Shown here: positions 1 through 5,860 of the stretch, piece after piece
How positions within the stretch are numbered: position 1 is the first letter of the stretch
Layout: each line of letters begins with the position of its first letter
Assembly (NCBI GenBank): GCA_003489485.1
Contig: DNMB01000083.1
Coordinates: 1 to 5,860 of the forward strand
DNA from: Chitinophagaceae bacterium
Lineage (GTDB): Bacteria; Bacteroidota; Bacteroidia; Chitinophagales; Chitinophagaceae
Length of the DNA: 5,860 bases
Direction: 5' to 3'
Notes under the pieces: model-generated
The model's database searches: none
Seen by the model: only the letters and a program-made list of their open reading frames with translations
Told to the model about the DNA's origin: nothing
Translations under genes and position numbers: made by a program

Positions 1-471
1 ATCTCTCGTAACCTCAAAGCCCTTGCCAAAGAGCTGAGCATTCCCATCATCGCACTTTCACAGCTAAGCCGTGCCGTAGAGACCCGTGGCGCTGGTAAGG
101 ACGGATCGAAGATGCCACAGCTAAGCGATCTGCGCGAATCGGGAGCCATTGAGCAAGATGCCGATCTGGTCATGTTCCTTTACCGTCCGGAGTACTATGA
201 TATTACCACCAATGATATGGGAGAGAATAATCGTGGCGAAACGCATGTGCGTATTGCCAAGCACCGAAATGGTTCGCTCGAAACGATCAAGTTGCGCGCC
301 TTGCTGAACATTCAAAAGTTTACCGAAGAAGAAGGCGGTATCGGTATGAGCGGACTCAATTCGAATTGGAAGCCCGTTAGTGATCTCGATGGGCAAGGGG
401 GTGCGCGAGTGTTCGTACAAACCGGTAGCCGAATGAATGATATTGATGCCGACGATGATATGCCAGCCTGA
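1..471 (+). CDS. dnaB: Replicative DNA helicase DnaB, C-terminal fragment (5' end outside window)
   Basis: The frame is open from base 1 and ends at a TGA at 469-471, giving the last 156 residues of a RecA-fold hexameric helicase that unwinds DNA at the replication fork using ATP. Visible family motifs, numbered within the fragment, are SQLSR at 20-24 (helicase motif H3), [13 protein letters not shown] at 43-55 (motif H4, DNA-binding loop region), and KHRNG at 87-91, which holds the lysine and arginine-finger positions that reach the neighbouring subunit's ATP site. The Walker A and B motifs and the N-terminal primase-interacting domain must lie upstream of the window. The linker before H4 ([10 protein letters not shown]) is slightly longer than usual and has Met where most relatives have Arg before PQLSDLRES. 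The tail ends in an acidic stretch ([11 protein letters not shown]), as Bacteroidota DnaB proteins often do. The internal ATG at 112 is not the gene start. The identification is secure; the gene is partial only because the window cuts it. Confidence 0.96.
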   Translation: MSRNLKALAKELSIPIIALSQLSRAVETRGAGKDGSKMPQLSDLRESGAIEQDADLVMFLYRPEYYDITTNDMGENNRGETHVRIAKHRNGSLETIKLRALLNIQKFTEEEGGIGMSGLNSNWKPVSDLDGQGGARVFVQTGSRMNDIDADDDMPA

Positions 472-473
472 TC

Positions 474-1193
474 ATGAACGCTCCCTTTTTTTACATAGCA
501 TCTTACGAGGCCTCCCAGCAACAAGTAATGCTCGACGAGACCAATAGCAAACATGCTATACAGGTACTTCGATTAAAGAAGGGCGATGCCTTACTGCTTA
601 CCGACGGGTGTGGTCATTTAATAAATGGGGTCATTGCCGATGAACATAGAAAGGCCTGTACGGTACAGATCGAATCGGTAGCGTTCTCTGCCCGCCCGGC
701 TGATCCCGTTATCTTGGCTGTCTCGTTACTAAAGAATGCCAATCGTTTTGAGTGGCTGCTCGAAAAAGTAACGGAGCTCGGTGTTAGCCGTATCGTTCCA
801 TTGATCTGTGAGCGCACCGAAAAAGAAACAATGCGCATGGATCGCTTACAGGCCGTGTTGGTCAGTGCCATGTTGCAAAGCCAGCAGTGTTGGTTGCCGG
901 TGCTCGACTCGCCACAGCCCTTCTCGTATCTTGCACAACTCAAAGAAACTGCATCAAATTGTTGTATCGCCTATTGCGGTGACGTATCAAAAATACCGCT
1001 TGCTGCATGTAAGATTTTGCCCGGTGCTTCGTTGGTCTGCATTGGGCCAGAAGGTGATTTTACTGCCAATGAGCAGGCAGAGGCCGCAGCCAACGGATTT
1101 ACCACCGTAAGTTTAGGAGCCACACGATTACGAACCGAAACGGCCGCCATGGTCGCATCAGCTTTGCTCTGTCAACGAGCGACACTTCACTAA
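474..1193 (+). CDS. rsmE: 16S rRNA (uracil1498-N3)-methyltransferase RsmE
   Basis: This 239-residue protein matches the usual RsmE length and plan: an N-terminal PUA-like RNA-binding part (HAIQVLRLKKGD at 27-38) followed by a SPOUT methyltransferase domain. The SPOUT hallmarks are KVTELGV at 98-104, IGPEGDFTANE at 190-200 and LGATRLRTETAAM at 214-226; the last two form the trefoil-knot loops that bind S-adenosylmethionine. The family methylates N3 of U1498 in the small-subunit rRNA, in the cytoplasm, on the assembled 30S subunit. The start at 474 lies 2 bases after the dnaB stop, with no recognisable Shine-Dalgarno. It is chosen because the opening residues (MNAPFFYIA) fit the family's N-terminus. 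The spacing implies co-transcription with dnaB, possibly with translational coupling. No promoter of its own was seen. All expected motifs are present and nothing looks truncated. Confidence 0.94.
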   Translation: MNAPFFYIASYEASQQQVMLDETNSKHAIQVLRLKKGDALLLTDGCGHLINGVIADEHRKACTVQIESVAFSARPADPVILAVSLLKNANRFEWLLEKVTELGVSRIVPLICERTEKETMRMDRLQAVLVSAMLQSQQCWLPVLDSPQPFSYLAQLKETASNCCIAYCGDVSKIPLAACKILPGASLVCIGPEGDFTANEQAEAAANGFTTVSLGATRLRTETAAMVASALLCQRATLH

Positions 1194-1207
1194 TGTCAAT
1201 GACTAAT

Positions 1208-1232
1208 TGAGTTATTGTAATTTGAGAACTCA
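1208..1232. terminator. Weak inverted repeat between convergent rsmE and pyrD
   Basis: TGAGTT at 1208-1213 and AACTCA at 1227-1232 are a perfect 6-base inverted repeat around a 13-base loop. It sits in the 36-base gap between the two convergent genes and overlaps the pyrD stop codon. A hairpin here could serve as a bidirectional terminator. However, the stem is short and AT-leaning and no T-tract follows on either strand, so this is a weak call based on position and symmetry only. Confidence 0.2.
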
Positions 1233-2276
1233 GCTGCCCTTGCAGATGTTTTTTGCAATGGCCGGTCCTTCGTAGATAAACCCGGTCCACACCTGCAACA
1301 AAGAGGCGCCTGCATTTATCTTTTCTTCGGCATCGGCAGCCGTAAAAATTCCACCCGAGGCGATCAGCGGGATGGCTCCTTTCGTTCGACTTGAAATGTA
1401 TTGAAGAAGGCTCGTATTTTTTTCTTTGAGGGGTGCCCCGCTCAGTCCACCGGCACCGATACGACTTACCTTGTTCTCTTCGGTAGTTAAATCCTCTCGA
1501 CCAATGGTCGTGTTGCTAACGACTAACCCGTCGAGTTTTATTTCGAGGGCCAGTTCGATCACGTCATCTACTTGCGCGGGACTCAGGTCGGGAGCGATCT
1601 TTAAGAAAAGGGGTCTTTCAATTGCTTTTTCGCGATTGCGTTCTTGCAGGTGGGTGAGGATCTTTTTCAACGAATCTTTTTCTTGCAAGGCGCGCAACCC
1701 GGGTGTGTTGGGTGAACTCACATTGACCACAAAATAGTCGACCCAGGGATGAAGTCGTTCAAAGCAAAATTCATAATCTCTCCAGGCCTCTTCGTTAGGG
1801 GTTACTTTGTTTTTACCAATGTTGCCTCCAATGATCAGCGGGGGTAGGGTATCGGCTTTCTTTTGTCCGTGCTCTCTCCATTCTTTCAATCTTCTGGCAA
1901 TGGTCACAACGCCATCGTTGTTAAATCCCATGCGATTGATCAGCGCTTTGTCTTGTGGCAGACGAAAAAGTCGGGGTCTCTCATTGCCACGCTGCGGCTG
2001 CGGTGTGACCGTGCCGATCTCTACATGTCCGAATCCCAGACAACTAAGTTCTCGCAGATGTAAGGCATTTTTATCGAAACCGGCTGCCAGTCCCACTCGG
2101 TTCTTAAAGACCAAAGAGCCCATCGTAACAGATTGCTGTGGCCCTGGATCCAAAAGTTTTCTTATGAATTTTCGAGAGGGGGCGGTGCTGCATCCCACCT
2201 TTAAAAAGAACATGGAGACCTGGTGGGCTTCTTCGGGGGGAAGTAAGAAAAGTAATTGACGCAGCAGCTTGTACAT
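1230..2276 (-). CDS. pyrD: Dihydroorotate dehydrogenase, class 2 (quinone)
   Basis: This 348-residue FMN-dependent enzyme oxidises dihydroorotate to orotate, the fourth step of pyrimidine synthesis. Class 2 assignment rests on two features. The N-terminal segment of about 40 residues (MYKLLRQLLFLLPPEEAHQ) corresponds to the amphipathic helices that dock on the inner membrane and form the quinone tunnel. The catalytic loop NVSSPNTPGLR at 185-195 has Ser (188) as the base, where class 1 enzymes have Cys. Other visible parts are AAGFDK at 64-69, the FMN-contact stretch GTVTPQPQRGN at 88-98, NRMGFNN at 114-120, LKIAPD at 225-230, SNTT at 254-257, and the phosphate-binding glycines around 275-280 and SGGI at 307-310. 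Length is normal for class 2 (about 335-350). No other pyrimidine genes are adjacent, as is common for pyrD. It points toward rsmE and away from the thiolase. The start at 2276 is supported by the family N-terminus and by a promoter-like element just upstream. Confidence 0.95.
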   Translation of the reverse strand: MYKLLRQLLFLLPPEEAHQVSMFFLKVGCSTAPSRKFIRKLLDPGPQQSVTMGSLVFKNRVGLAAGFDKNALHLRELSCLGFGHVEIGTVTPQPQRGNERPRLFRLPQDKALINRMGFNNDGVVTIARRLKEWREHGQKKADTLPPLIIGGNIGKNKVTPNEEAWRDYEFCFERLHPWVDYFVVNVSSPNTPGLRALQEKDSLKKILTHLQERNREKAIERPLFLKIAPDLSPAQVDDVIELALEIKLDGLVVSNTTIGREDLTTEENKVSRIGAGGLSGAPLKEKNTSLLQYISSRTKGAIPLIASGGIFTAADAEEKINAGASLLQVWTGFIYEGPAIAKNICKGS

Positions 2277-2284
2277 CGGTAATG

Positions 2285-2292
2285 CAAATATA
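2285..2292 (-). promoter_or_regulatory. Candidate Bacteroidota -7 element for pyrD
   Basis: Read on the minus strand, 2292-2285 is TATATTTG, an exact match to TAnnTTTG, the -7 element of the Bacteroidota primary sigma factor. It ends 8 bases before the pyrD ATG, so transcription would begin almost at the start codon and give a nearly leaderless mRNA. No convincing TTG/TTTG -33 element is found about 20 bases further upstream, which lowers confidence. Confidence 0.35.
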
Positions 2293-2322
2293 CTCCAAGA
2301 TCGTACCTGCCGGGGCTATTGG

Positions 2323-2354
2323 TTTGGAGGGATACGGCCTCGGTTGTAATTTTG
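2323..2354 (+). promoter_or_regulatory. Candidate Bacteroidota promoter for the thiolase gene
   Basis: TTTG at 2323-2326 (-33 element) and TAATTTTG at 2347-2354 (-7 element, matching TAnnTTTG) are separated by 20 bases, within the range described for Bacteroidota housekeeping promoters. Transcription would start around 2358-2362, leaving a leader of about 40 bases before the ATG at 2402. This placement also argues against a start at 2282 or 2357, because both would lie upstream of or at the predicted transcript start. The match is by eye; short AT-rich elements do arise by chance. Confidence 0.45.
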
Positions 2355-2392
2355 ATATGAAAAGGTTGCATAAACAACTTTATCTCATTCAA

Positions 2393-2401
2393 TTTTTTTT
2401 T
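2393..2401 (+). other. T9 homopolymer immediately before the thiolase start codon
   Basis: Nine consecutive T residues abut the ATG at 2402 and occupy the place where a ribosome-binding site would be. An unstructured U-rich leader may favour initiation in a lineage with weak Shine-Dalgarno use, and a run of this length is also prone to replication slippage. The run is seen directly; any role is inferred. Confidence 0.4.
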
Positions 2402-3580
2402 ATGCAAGAAGCTTATATCGTAGCAGGGTACAGAACAGCGGTTACCAAAGCCAAGAAAGGAGGATTTCGTTTTACCCGTCCAGATGATCTTGCTATCACG
2501 TTGCTAAAAGGGTTGTTGGCCTCTGTGCCGCAACTAGAGGCAAGTCAGGTAGATGATGTGATCGTTGGTAATGCGGTACCCGAAGCAGAGCAAGGGCTGC
2601 AGGTCGCACGGATCATTGCGGCGCGCGCATTGGGGATCACTGTTCCGGGCGTAACGATCAATCGCTACTGCGCCTCTGGTTTGGAGGCCATTGCCATGGC
2701 TACTGCCAAGATCCGCTCGGGTCAGGCCGATTGCATCGTGGCCGGTGGTACAGAGAGCATGAGTTTAGTGCCTACCGCGGGGTGGAAGACCGCCCCGGCT
2801 TTTTCGATCGCATCTGATAATCCTGATTATTATCTTAACATGGGGTTGACCGCAGAGGCGGTTGCTAGCGATTATAAGATCAGTCGTGAGGCGCAAGATG
2901 AGTTCGCCTACCAGTCTCATCAAAAAGCCATCGCGGCCATTGAAGCCGGCCATTTTAAACCCGGTATCTTACCTGTTACTGTCGACGAGGTCTACCTCGA
3001 TGAAAAAGGAAAAAAGAAACAAAGAAGTTTTACGGTCGACACCGATGAAGGACCCCGTGCCGATACATCGTTGCAAGCACTTGCCAAATTAAAACCGGCT
3101 TTTGCTGCAAAAGGTGTTATTACAGCAGGTAATTCTTCACAAACTTCGGATGGTGCGGCTTTTGTGATCGTGATGAGCGAGAGCAAGGTCAAAGAACTTG
3201 GACTTACTCCACTGGCTCGCTTGGTGAGTGTGGCGGTGGCCGGTGTTGACCCCCGCATTATGGGCATTGGTCCGGTCGATGCTATTCCCAAGGCACTTCA
3301 ACGGGCAGGAATGCGTCTCGATCAGATCGACCTGATCGAACTGAACGAGGCTTTCGCCTCGCAGGCGCTGGCCGTAATACAACAGGCCGGGCTCGATCCC
3401 CAAAAAGTTAATATAAACGGGGGCGCCATCGCCCTGGGTCATCCGCTGGGTTGTACCGGTTGCAAGCTTACGATCCAAAATATCAATGATCTTCAGCGAC
3501 TTAATAAAAAGTTTGGCATGATCACTGCCTGCGTGGGCGGTGGGCAAGGCATTGCAGGGATCATCGAAAGGATCCAATAG
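2402..3580 (+). CDS. Thiolase: acetyl-CoA C-acyltransferase (FadA-like)
   Basis: This 392-residue type I/II thiolase catalyses the CoA-dependent cleavage of 3-ketoacyl-CoA to acetyl-CoA plus a shortened acyl-CoA (last step of beta-oxidation), or the reverse condensation. The catalytic set is complete: nucleophile Cys90 in NRYCASGLEAI, NEAFA at 315-319, His347 in GGAIALGHPLG, and Cys377 in ACVGGGQG. GGTESMSLVP at 115-124, ISREAQDEFA at 160-169 and VTAGN-type ITAGNSSQTSDGAA at 240-253 are further family signatures. The overall wording resembles thiolases that pair with a 3-hydroxyacyl-CoA dehydrogenase/hydratase in Bacteroidota, but no such partner is in the window. The frame stays open upstream to an ATG at 2282. 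The start at 2402 is preferred because the family N-terminus (MQEAYIVAGYRTAV) begins there, the extra 40 residues look non-coding, and a promoter candidate overlaps them. There is no Shine-Dalgarno; nine T residues directly precede the ATG. The exact chain-length preference (biosynthetic AtoB-like or degradative FadA-like) cannot be fixed from sequence alone; degradative is more likely. Confidence 0.92.
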   Translation: MQEAYIVAGYRTAVTKAKKGGFRFTRPDDLAITLLKGLLASVPQLEASQVDDVIVGNAVPEAEQGLQVARIIAARALGITVPGVTINRYCASGLEAIAMATAKIRSGQADCIVAGGTESMSLVPTAGWKTAPAFSIASDNPDYYLNMGLTAEAVASDYKISREAQDEFAYQSHQKAIAAIEAGHFKPGILPVTVDEVYLDEKGKKKQRSFTVDTDEGPRADTSLQALAKLKPAFAAKGVITAGNSSQTSDGAAFVIVMSESKVKELGLTPLARLVSVAVAGVDPRIMGIGPVDAIPKALQRAGMRLDQIDLIELNEAFASQALAVIQQAGLDPQKVNINGGAIALGHPLGCTGCKLTIQNINDLQRLNKKFGMITACVGGGQGIAGIIERIQ

Positions 3581-3581
3581 G

Positions 3582-3607
3582 TATAAGCTTTTATAATTTT
3601 ATAAGCT
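3582..3607. repeat. AT-rich intergenic segment with TATAAGCT direct repeat
   Basis: TATAAGCT occurs at 3582-3589 and again at 3600-3607, just after the thiolase stop. The same bases allow a small hairpin, AGCTT at 3586-3590 pairing with AAGCT at 3603-3607, with a 12-base AT-rich loop. It could contribute to ending the thiolase transcript, but the stem is only 5 base pairs and no T-run follows directly. A chance repeat in AT-rich DNA is equally plausible. Confidence 0.25.
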
Positions 3608-3612
3608 ACCCC

Positions 3613-3645
3613 TTGCGGTTTTCGCTATTTTTTTATATACCTTTT
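3613..3645 (+). promoter_or_regulatory. Possible promoter for the DUF1800-DUF1501 operon
   Basis: TTG at 3613-3615 is followed after 22 bases by TACCTTTT at 3638-3645, which matches TAnnTTTG except for the final base. It ends 4 bases before the ATG at 3650, so a transcript starting from it would have little or no leader. The 69-base gap before this gene and its different function from the thiolase make a separate promoter reasonable, but the match is imperfect. Confidence 0.25.
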
Positions 3646-3649
3646 CGGT

Positions 3650-5287
3650 ATGAATGTGGCCGAGACCATTTCTACGTCAGCTCCTTTTCGCACCCAATCG
3701 GGCCTGACCCCTTACACGGGGGCCTGGACGGAGAGCGAGTTGGTGCATTTGCTCCGTCGTACCCTGTTCGGAGTAAAGCGTTCCGACCTCAGCTATTTTA
3801 AAGGGCGTTCGATGAACCAGGTGGTCGATGAGTTATTGGCGCCTACTGCACCTGCGCCCGCTCCTCCCATCAAAGAATATACGATCACTGCCACGCCGGG
3901 TGTGAACCCCGATGCTAACATTGCACGCGGTGCTACCTGGGTCAATGATATCAATAACGATGGTACGGTACAGTCGCTTCGTCGTGCTTCGATCAAAAAG
4001 TGGCTGACCGGCAACATGATCAATCAAGATCGTAGTATCCTTGAAAAGATGGTCATGCTTTGGACCGATCATTTCGGAAACGAAGCCACCGATATCGGAT
4101 ATGCCAATTGGGTGTATCGTCAACATCAGTTGATCAGACAGCATGCGCTCGGAAATTTCAGGACACTGATCACCGATATCACTACGGATGTGGCTATGCT
4201 GCGTTACCTGAACGGCTACTTGAACAATGCCACTGCGCCAGATGAGAATTATGCACGTGAGTTATTTGAACTTTTTACCCTGGGCAAAGGGCCCGATTCG
4301 CGCTACACCGAGTCGGATGTAAAGGAAGCCGCCAAGGTATTGACCGGATGGACCATCAACTTTACCACGTACCAGGCTCTCTTTACTGCGACCCGTCACA
4401 GCACGGCTAACAAGACCTTCTCCTCTTTTTTCAATAATACGGTCATTACCGGAAGAACGGGAGCTACGGCCGGTACGCTTGAGATCAATGATCTGATGGC
4501 CATGCTTTTCGCGCAGCGCGAAGTGGCCAAGTTCATTGCGCGTAAAGTATATCGTTGGTTCGTATACTACACGATAGATGCCGCTACCGAGCAAAACGTC
4601 ATTACGCCGTTGGCCGATATTTTCAGGGATAGTGGATACGAGATCAAGCCCATGCTCACCGCGCTATTTAAAAGCGAGCACTTTTACGACCAGATGAATC
4701 GCGGCTGTTATATCAAGACACCGGCCGACCTGGTCGTTGGTTCGCTTCGCGAAATGAACGTTACGTTCGCCCCCGACAGTGATTGGGATACAAACTATGG
4801 TCTGTGGAATACATTTTATTCGTGGATGAGCAATATGGGGCAAAACCTGTACGATCCTCCTAACGTTTCAGGCTTGCCTGCCTACTACCAGGAGCCCAGC
4901 TTTCATGAACTTTGGATCACTTCCGATTCCTTGCCCAAACGCAACCAGTATACCGATATCATGATCACGACCGGCTATCTTCGTAACAATGTTCGCGTAC
5001 AATTCAATTGCGTGGAGTGGGCCCGCTCGCTGTACAATCCGGGTAATCCTAACGATCTGATCAACGGGGCCATCAATTATCTGTTTCAAAATACGCTGAG
5101 TGATGTGACCAAGATGCAGATCAAGACACAGTTGTTGCTAACGGGGCAGCAATGGGATTACTATTGGACCAATGCCTGGATGGCCTATGAGTCCAATCCT
5201 ACTACTGCTAATTTCAATATCGTCAATACTCGACTGCGTTCACTTTTTCAATATTTGTTCAAATTATCCGAATACCAGTTGATCTGA
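3650..5287 (+). CDS. DUF1800 domain-containing protein
   Basis: This 545-residue protein is a full-length DUF1800 (PF08811) member, a family of unknown biochemical function. Visible family marks, in order: W26 followed by HLLRR at 33-37; the MVMLWTDHFGNE region at 134-145; PDENYARELFELFTLG at 197-212, the strongest signature; YTESDVKEAAKVLTGW at 219-234; the segment HSTANKTFSSFF at 250-261, where relatives usually have an HD..NK-type motif; EVAKFIARKVYRWFVYY at 291-307; and GQNLYDPPNVSG at 397-408. There is a proline/alanine-rich linker at 65-73. The N-terminus shows no hydrophobic signal peptide or lipobox, and no transmembrane segment is apparent, so its location is uncertain. The start at 3650 leaves a short lead-in to the conserved W..HLLRR block, and no better ATG is seen. 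It is followed after a single base by a DUF1501 gene, the usual neighbour of DUF1800. Family membership is confident; function is unknown. Confidence 0.9.
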   Translation: MNVAETISTSAPFRTQSGLTPYTGAWTESELVHLLRRTLFGVKRSDLSYFKGRSMNQVVDELLAPTAPAPAPPIKEYTITATPGVNPDANIARGATWVNDINNDGTVQSLRRASIKKWLTGNMINQDRSILEKMVMLWTDHFGNEATDIGYANWVYRQHQLIRQHALGNFRTLITDITTDVAMLRYLNGYLNNATAPDENYARELFELFTLGKGPDSRYTESDVKEAAKVLTGWTINFTTYQALFTATRHSTANKTFSSFFNNTVITGRTGATAGTLEINDLMAMLFAQREVAKFIARKVYRWFVYYTIDAATEQNVITPLADIFRDSGYEIKPMLTALFKSEHFYDQMNRGCYIKTPADLVVGSLREMNVTFAPDSDWDTNYGLWNTFYSWMSNMGQNLYDPPNVSGLPAYYQEPSFHELWITSDSLPKRNQYTDIMITTGYLRNNVRVQFNCVEWARSLYNPGNPNDLINGAINYLFQNTLSDVTKMQIKTQLLLTGQQWDYYWTNAWMAYESNPTTANFNIVNTRLRSLFQYLFKLSEYQLI

Positions 5288-5288
5288 T

Positions 5289-5860
5289 ATGAAAAGAAGA
5301 GACTTTCTATCTGGGGCCGTTCCAATGGCTGCGCTCTTTCCGGAGCTGATCAACGGGTACTCCGTGAATGCCTTTACCATGCAGTCTTCACTGGTACAGG
5401 CGCTCATGCGAGGGGAGACGCTCACCGATCATGTGCTGGTCATTATACAACTTTCAGGAGGTAACGACGGATTGAATACGGTCATTCCTGTTGCCGATTA
5501 CTCAAAATATTTCAATGCCCGCAGCAATGTGGCCATTCCCGAATCGGCCGTTCTTTCAATTGCCGGCGTTACGGGCACCGGCTTGCATCCTTCCATGACG
5601 GGTCTGCAATCGTTGTTTGCAGAAGGAAAGGCCAAAGTGGTTCAGTCGGTGGGCTATCCTCAACCTAATTTCTCTCACTTTAGGGCTACCGATATTTGGA
5701 TGAGTGGTTCCAACAGCAACCAAGAGGTGTACAGCGGATGGGCTGGTCGCTATCTCGATTATGAGTATCCCGGTTATCCCGATGGTTTTCCCAACGCTGA
5801 TATGCCAGACCCATTAGCAATTCAGATCGGTAGCAGCACGTCACTTACCTTGCAAGGCCC
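5289..5860 (+). CDS. DUF1501 domain-containing protein with Tat-like signal (3' end outside window)
   Basis: The frame opens at ATG 5289, one base after the DUF1800 stop, and stays open to the window end (190 full codons). The N-terminus, MKRRDFLSGAVPMAALFP, has the twin-arginine pattern RRxFL followed by a moderately apolar stretch; VNA at 26-28 could be a cleavage site. DUF1501 (PF07394) marks are QLSGGNDGLNTVIP at 54-67, LHPSM at 99-103, GYPQPNFSHF at 122-131 and SGWAGRYLD at 149-157. The family belongs to the alkaline phosphatase/sulfatase superfamily, so Asp60 in the GGND motif is a candidate metal ligand; the remaining ligands would lie beyond the window. Substrate and reaction are unknown. 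The one-base spacing makes it nearly certain that it is co-transcribed with the DUF1800 gene and probably translationally coupled, as no Shine-Dalgarno is seen. Export by the Tat pathway to the periplasm is inferred, not shown. Confidence 0.9.
   Translation, partial: MKRRDFLSGAVPMAALFPELINGYSVNAFTMQSSLVQALMRGETLTDHVLVIIQLSGGNDGLNTVIPVADYSKYFNARSNVAIPESAVLSIAGVTGTGLHPSMTGLQSLFAEGKAKVVQSVGYPQPNFSHFRATDIWMSGSNSNQEVYSGWAGRYLDYEYPGYPDGFPNADMPDPLAIQIGSSTSLTLQG

Noticed and set aside
121..554. Minus-strand open frames opposite dnaB and the rsmE start
   Set aside because: They overlap clearly identified coding sequence, show no family motifs and lack a promoter; they are antisense shadows.
1807..2259. 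Long open frame (150 residues) on the plus strand opposite pyrD
   Set aside because: It lies entirely antisense to a well-identified gene, has no recognisable domain and a low-complexity Ser/Arg/Pro-rich composition typical of shadow frames.
2282..2401. Possible 40-residue N-terminal extension of the thiolase from an ATG at 2282 (or 15 residues from 2357)
   Set aside because: The family N-terminus matches from 2402, the extension resembles no targeting sequence, and a TTTG-N20-TAATTTTG promoter candidate lies inside it.
3137..3577. 146-residue minus-strand frame opposite the end of the thiolase gene
   Set aside because: It is fully antisense to conserved thiolase motifs and its translation shows no known domain.
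4084..4960. Recurring ACCGATATC strings within the DUF1800 gene
   Set aside because: The copies are irregularly spaced and encode ordinary Thr-Asp-Ile codons; this is codon preference, not a repeat array or operator set.
1..5860. CRISPR arrays, tRNA or rRNA genes, insertion sequences, attachment sites, defence genes
   Set aside because: No regularly spaced repeats, cloverleaf-like sequence, transposase or integrase motifs were seen, and the window is almost fully occupied by the six genes described.

Overview
This looks like a chromosomal segment from a member of the Bacteroidota, most likely near the Chitinophagales. That placement is inferred from three things: the wording of the protein motifs (notably the DnaB tail and the thiolase), promoter-like elements of the Bacteroidota type (TTTG, a spacer, then TAnnTTTG), and the absence of clear Shine-Dalgarno sequences before any start. 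No RNA gene, mobile element, CRISPR array or insertion sequence was seen. Coding density is very high: the only gaps between genes are 1194-1229, 2277-2401 and 3581-3649, plus spacers of 1-2 bases.

Layout, left to right. (1) 1-471, plus strand: the C-terminal end of the replicative DNA helicase DnaB; its start lies outside the window. (2) 474-1193, plus: RsmE, the 16S rRNA m3U1498 methyltransferase, starting 2 bases after the dnaB stop and so probably on the same transcript. (3) 1230-2276, minus: PyrD, a class 2 (quinone-linked) dihydroorotate dehydrogenase, convergent with rsmE. (4) 2402-3580, plus: a thiolase (acetyl-CoA C-acyltransferase, FadA-like), divergent from pyrD across a 125-base region with a promoter candidate on each strand. 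(5) 3650-5287, plus: a DUF1800 protein. (6) 5289-5860, plus, cut by the window end: a DUF1501 protein with a twin-arginine-like N-terminus, starting one base after the DUF1800 stop.

The first four genes are ordinary housekeeping or metabolic genes (replication, ribosome maturation, pyrimidine synthesis, fatty-acid beta-oxidation). They form at least three transcription units with no evident shared pathway. The part least explained by current knowledge is the tightly coupled DUF1800-DUF1501 pair at the right end. The two families are repeatedly found side by side in several phyla, but I know of no established biochemical function for them. Here only the DUF1501 partner carries an obvious export signal. 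That pair is the best candidate in the window for an undescribed system; nothing else suggests defence, mobile or accessory DNA.
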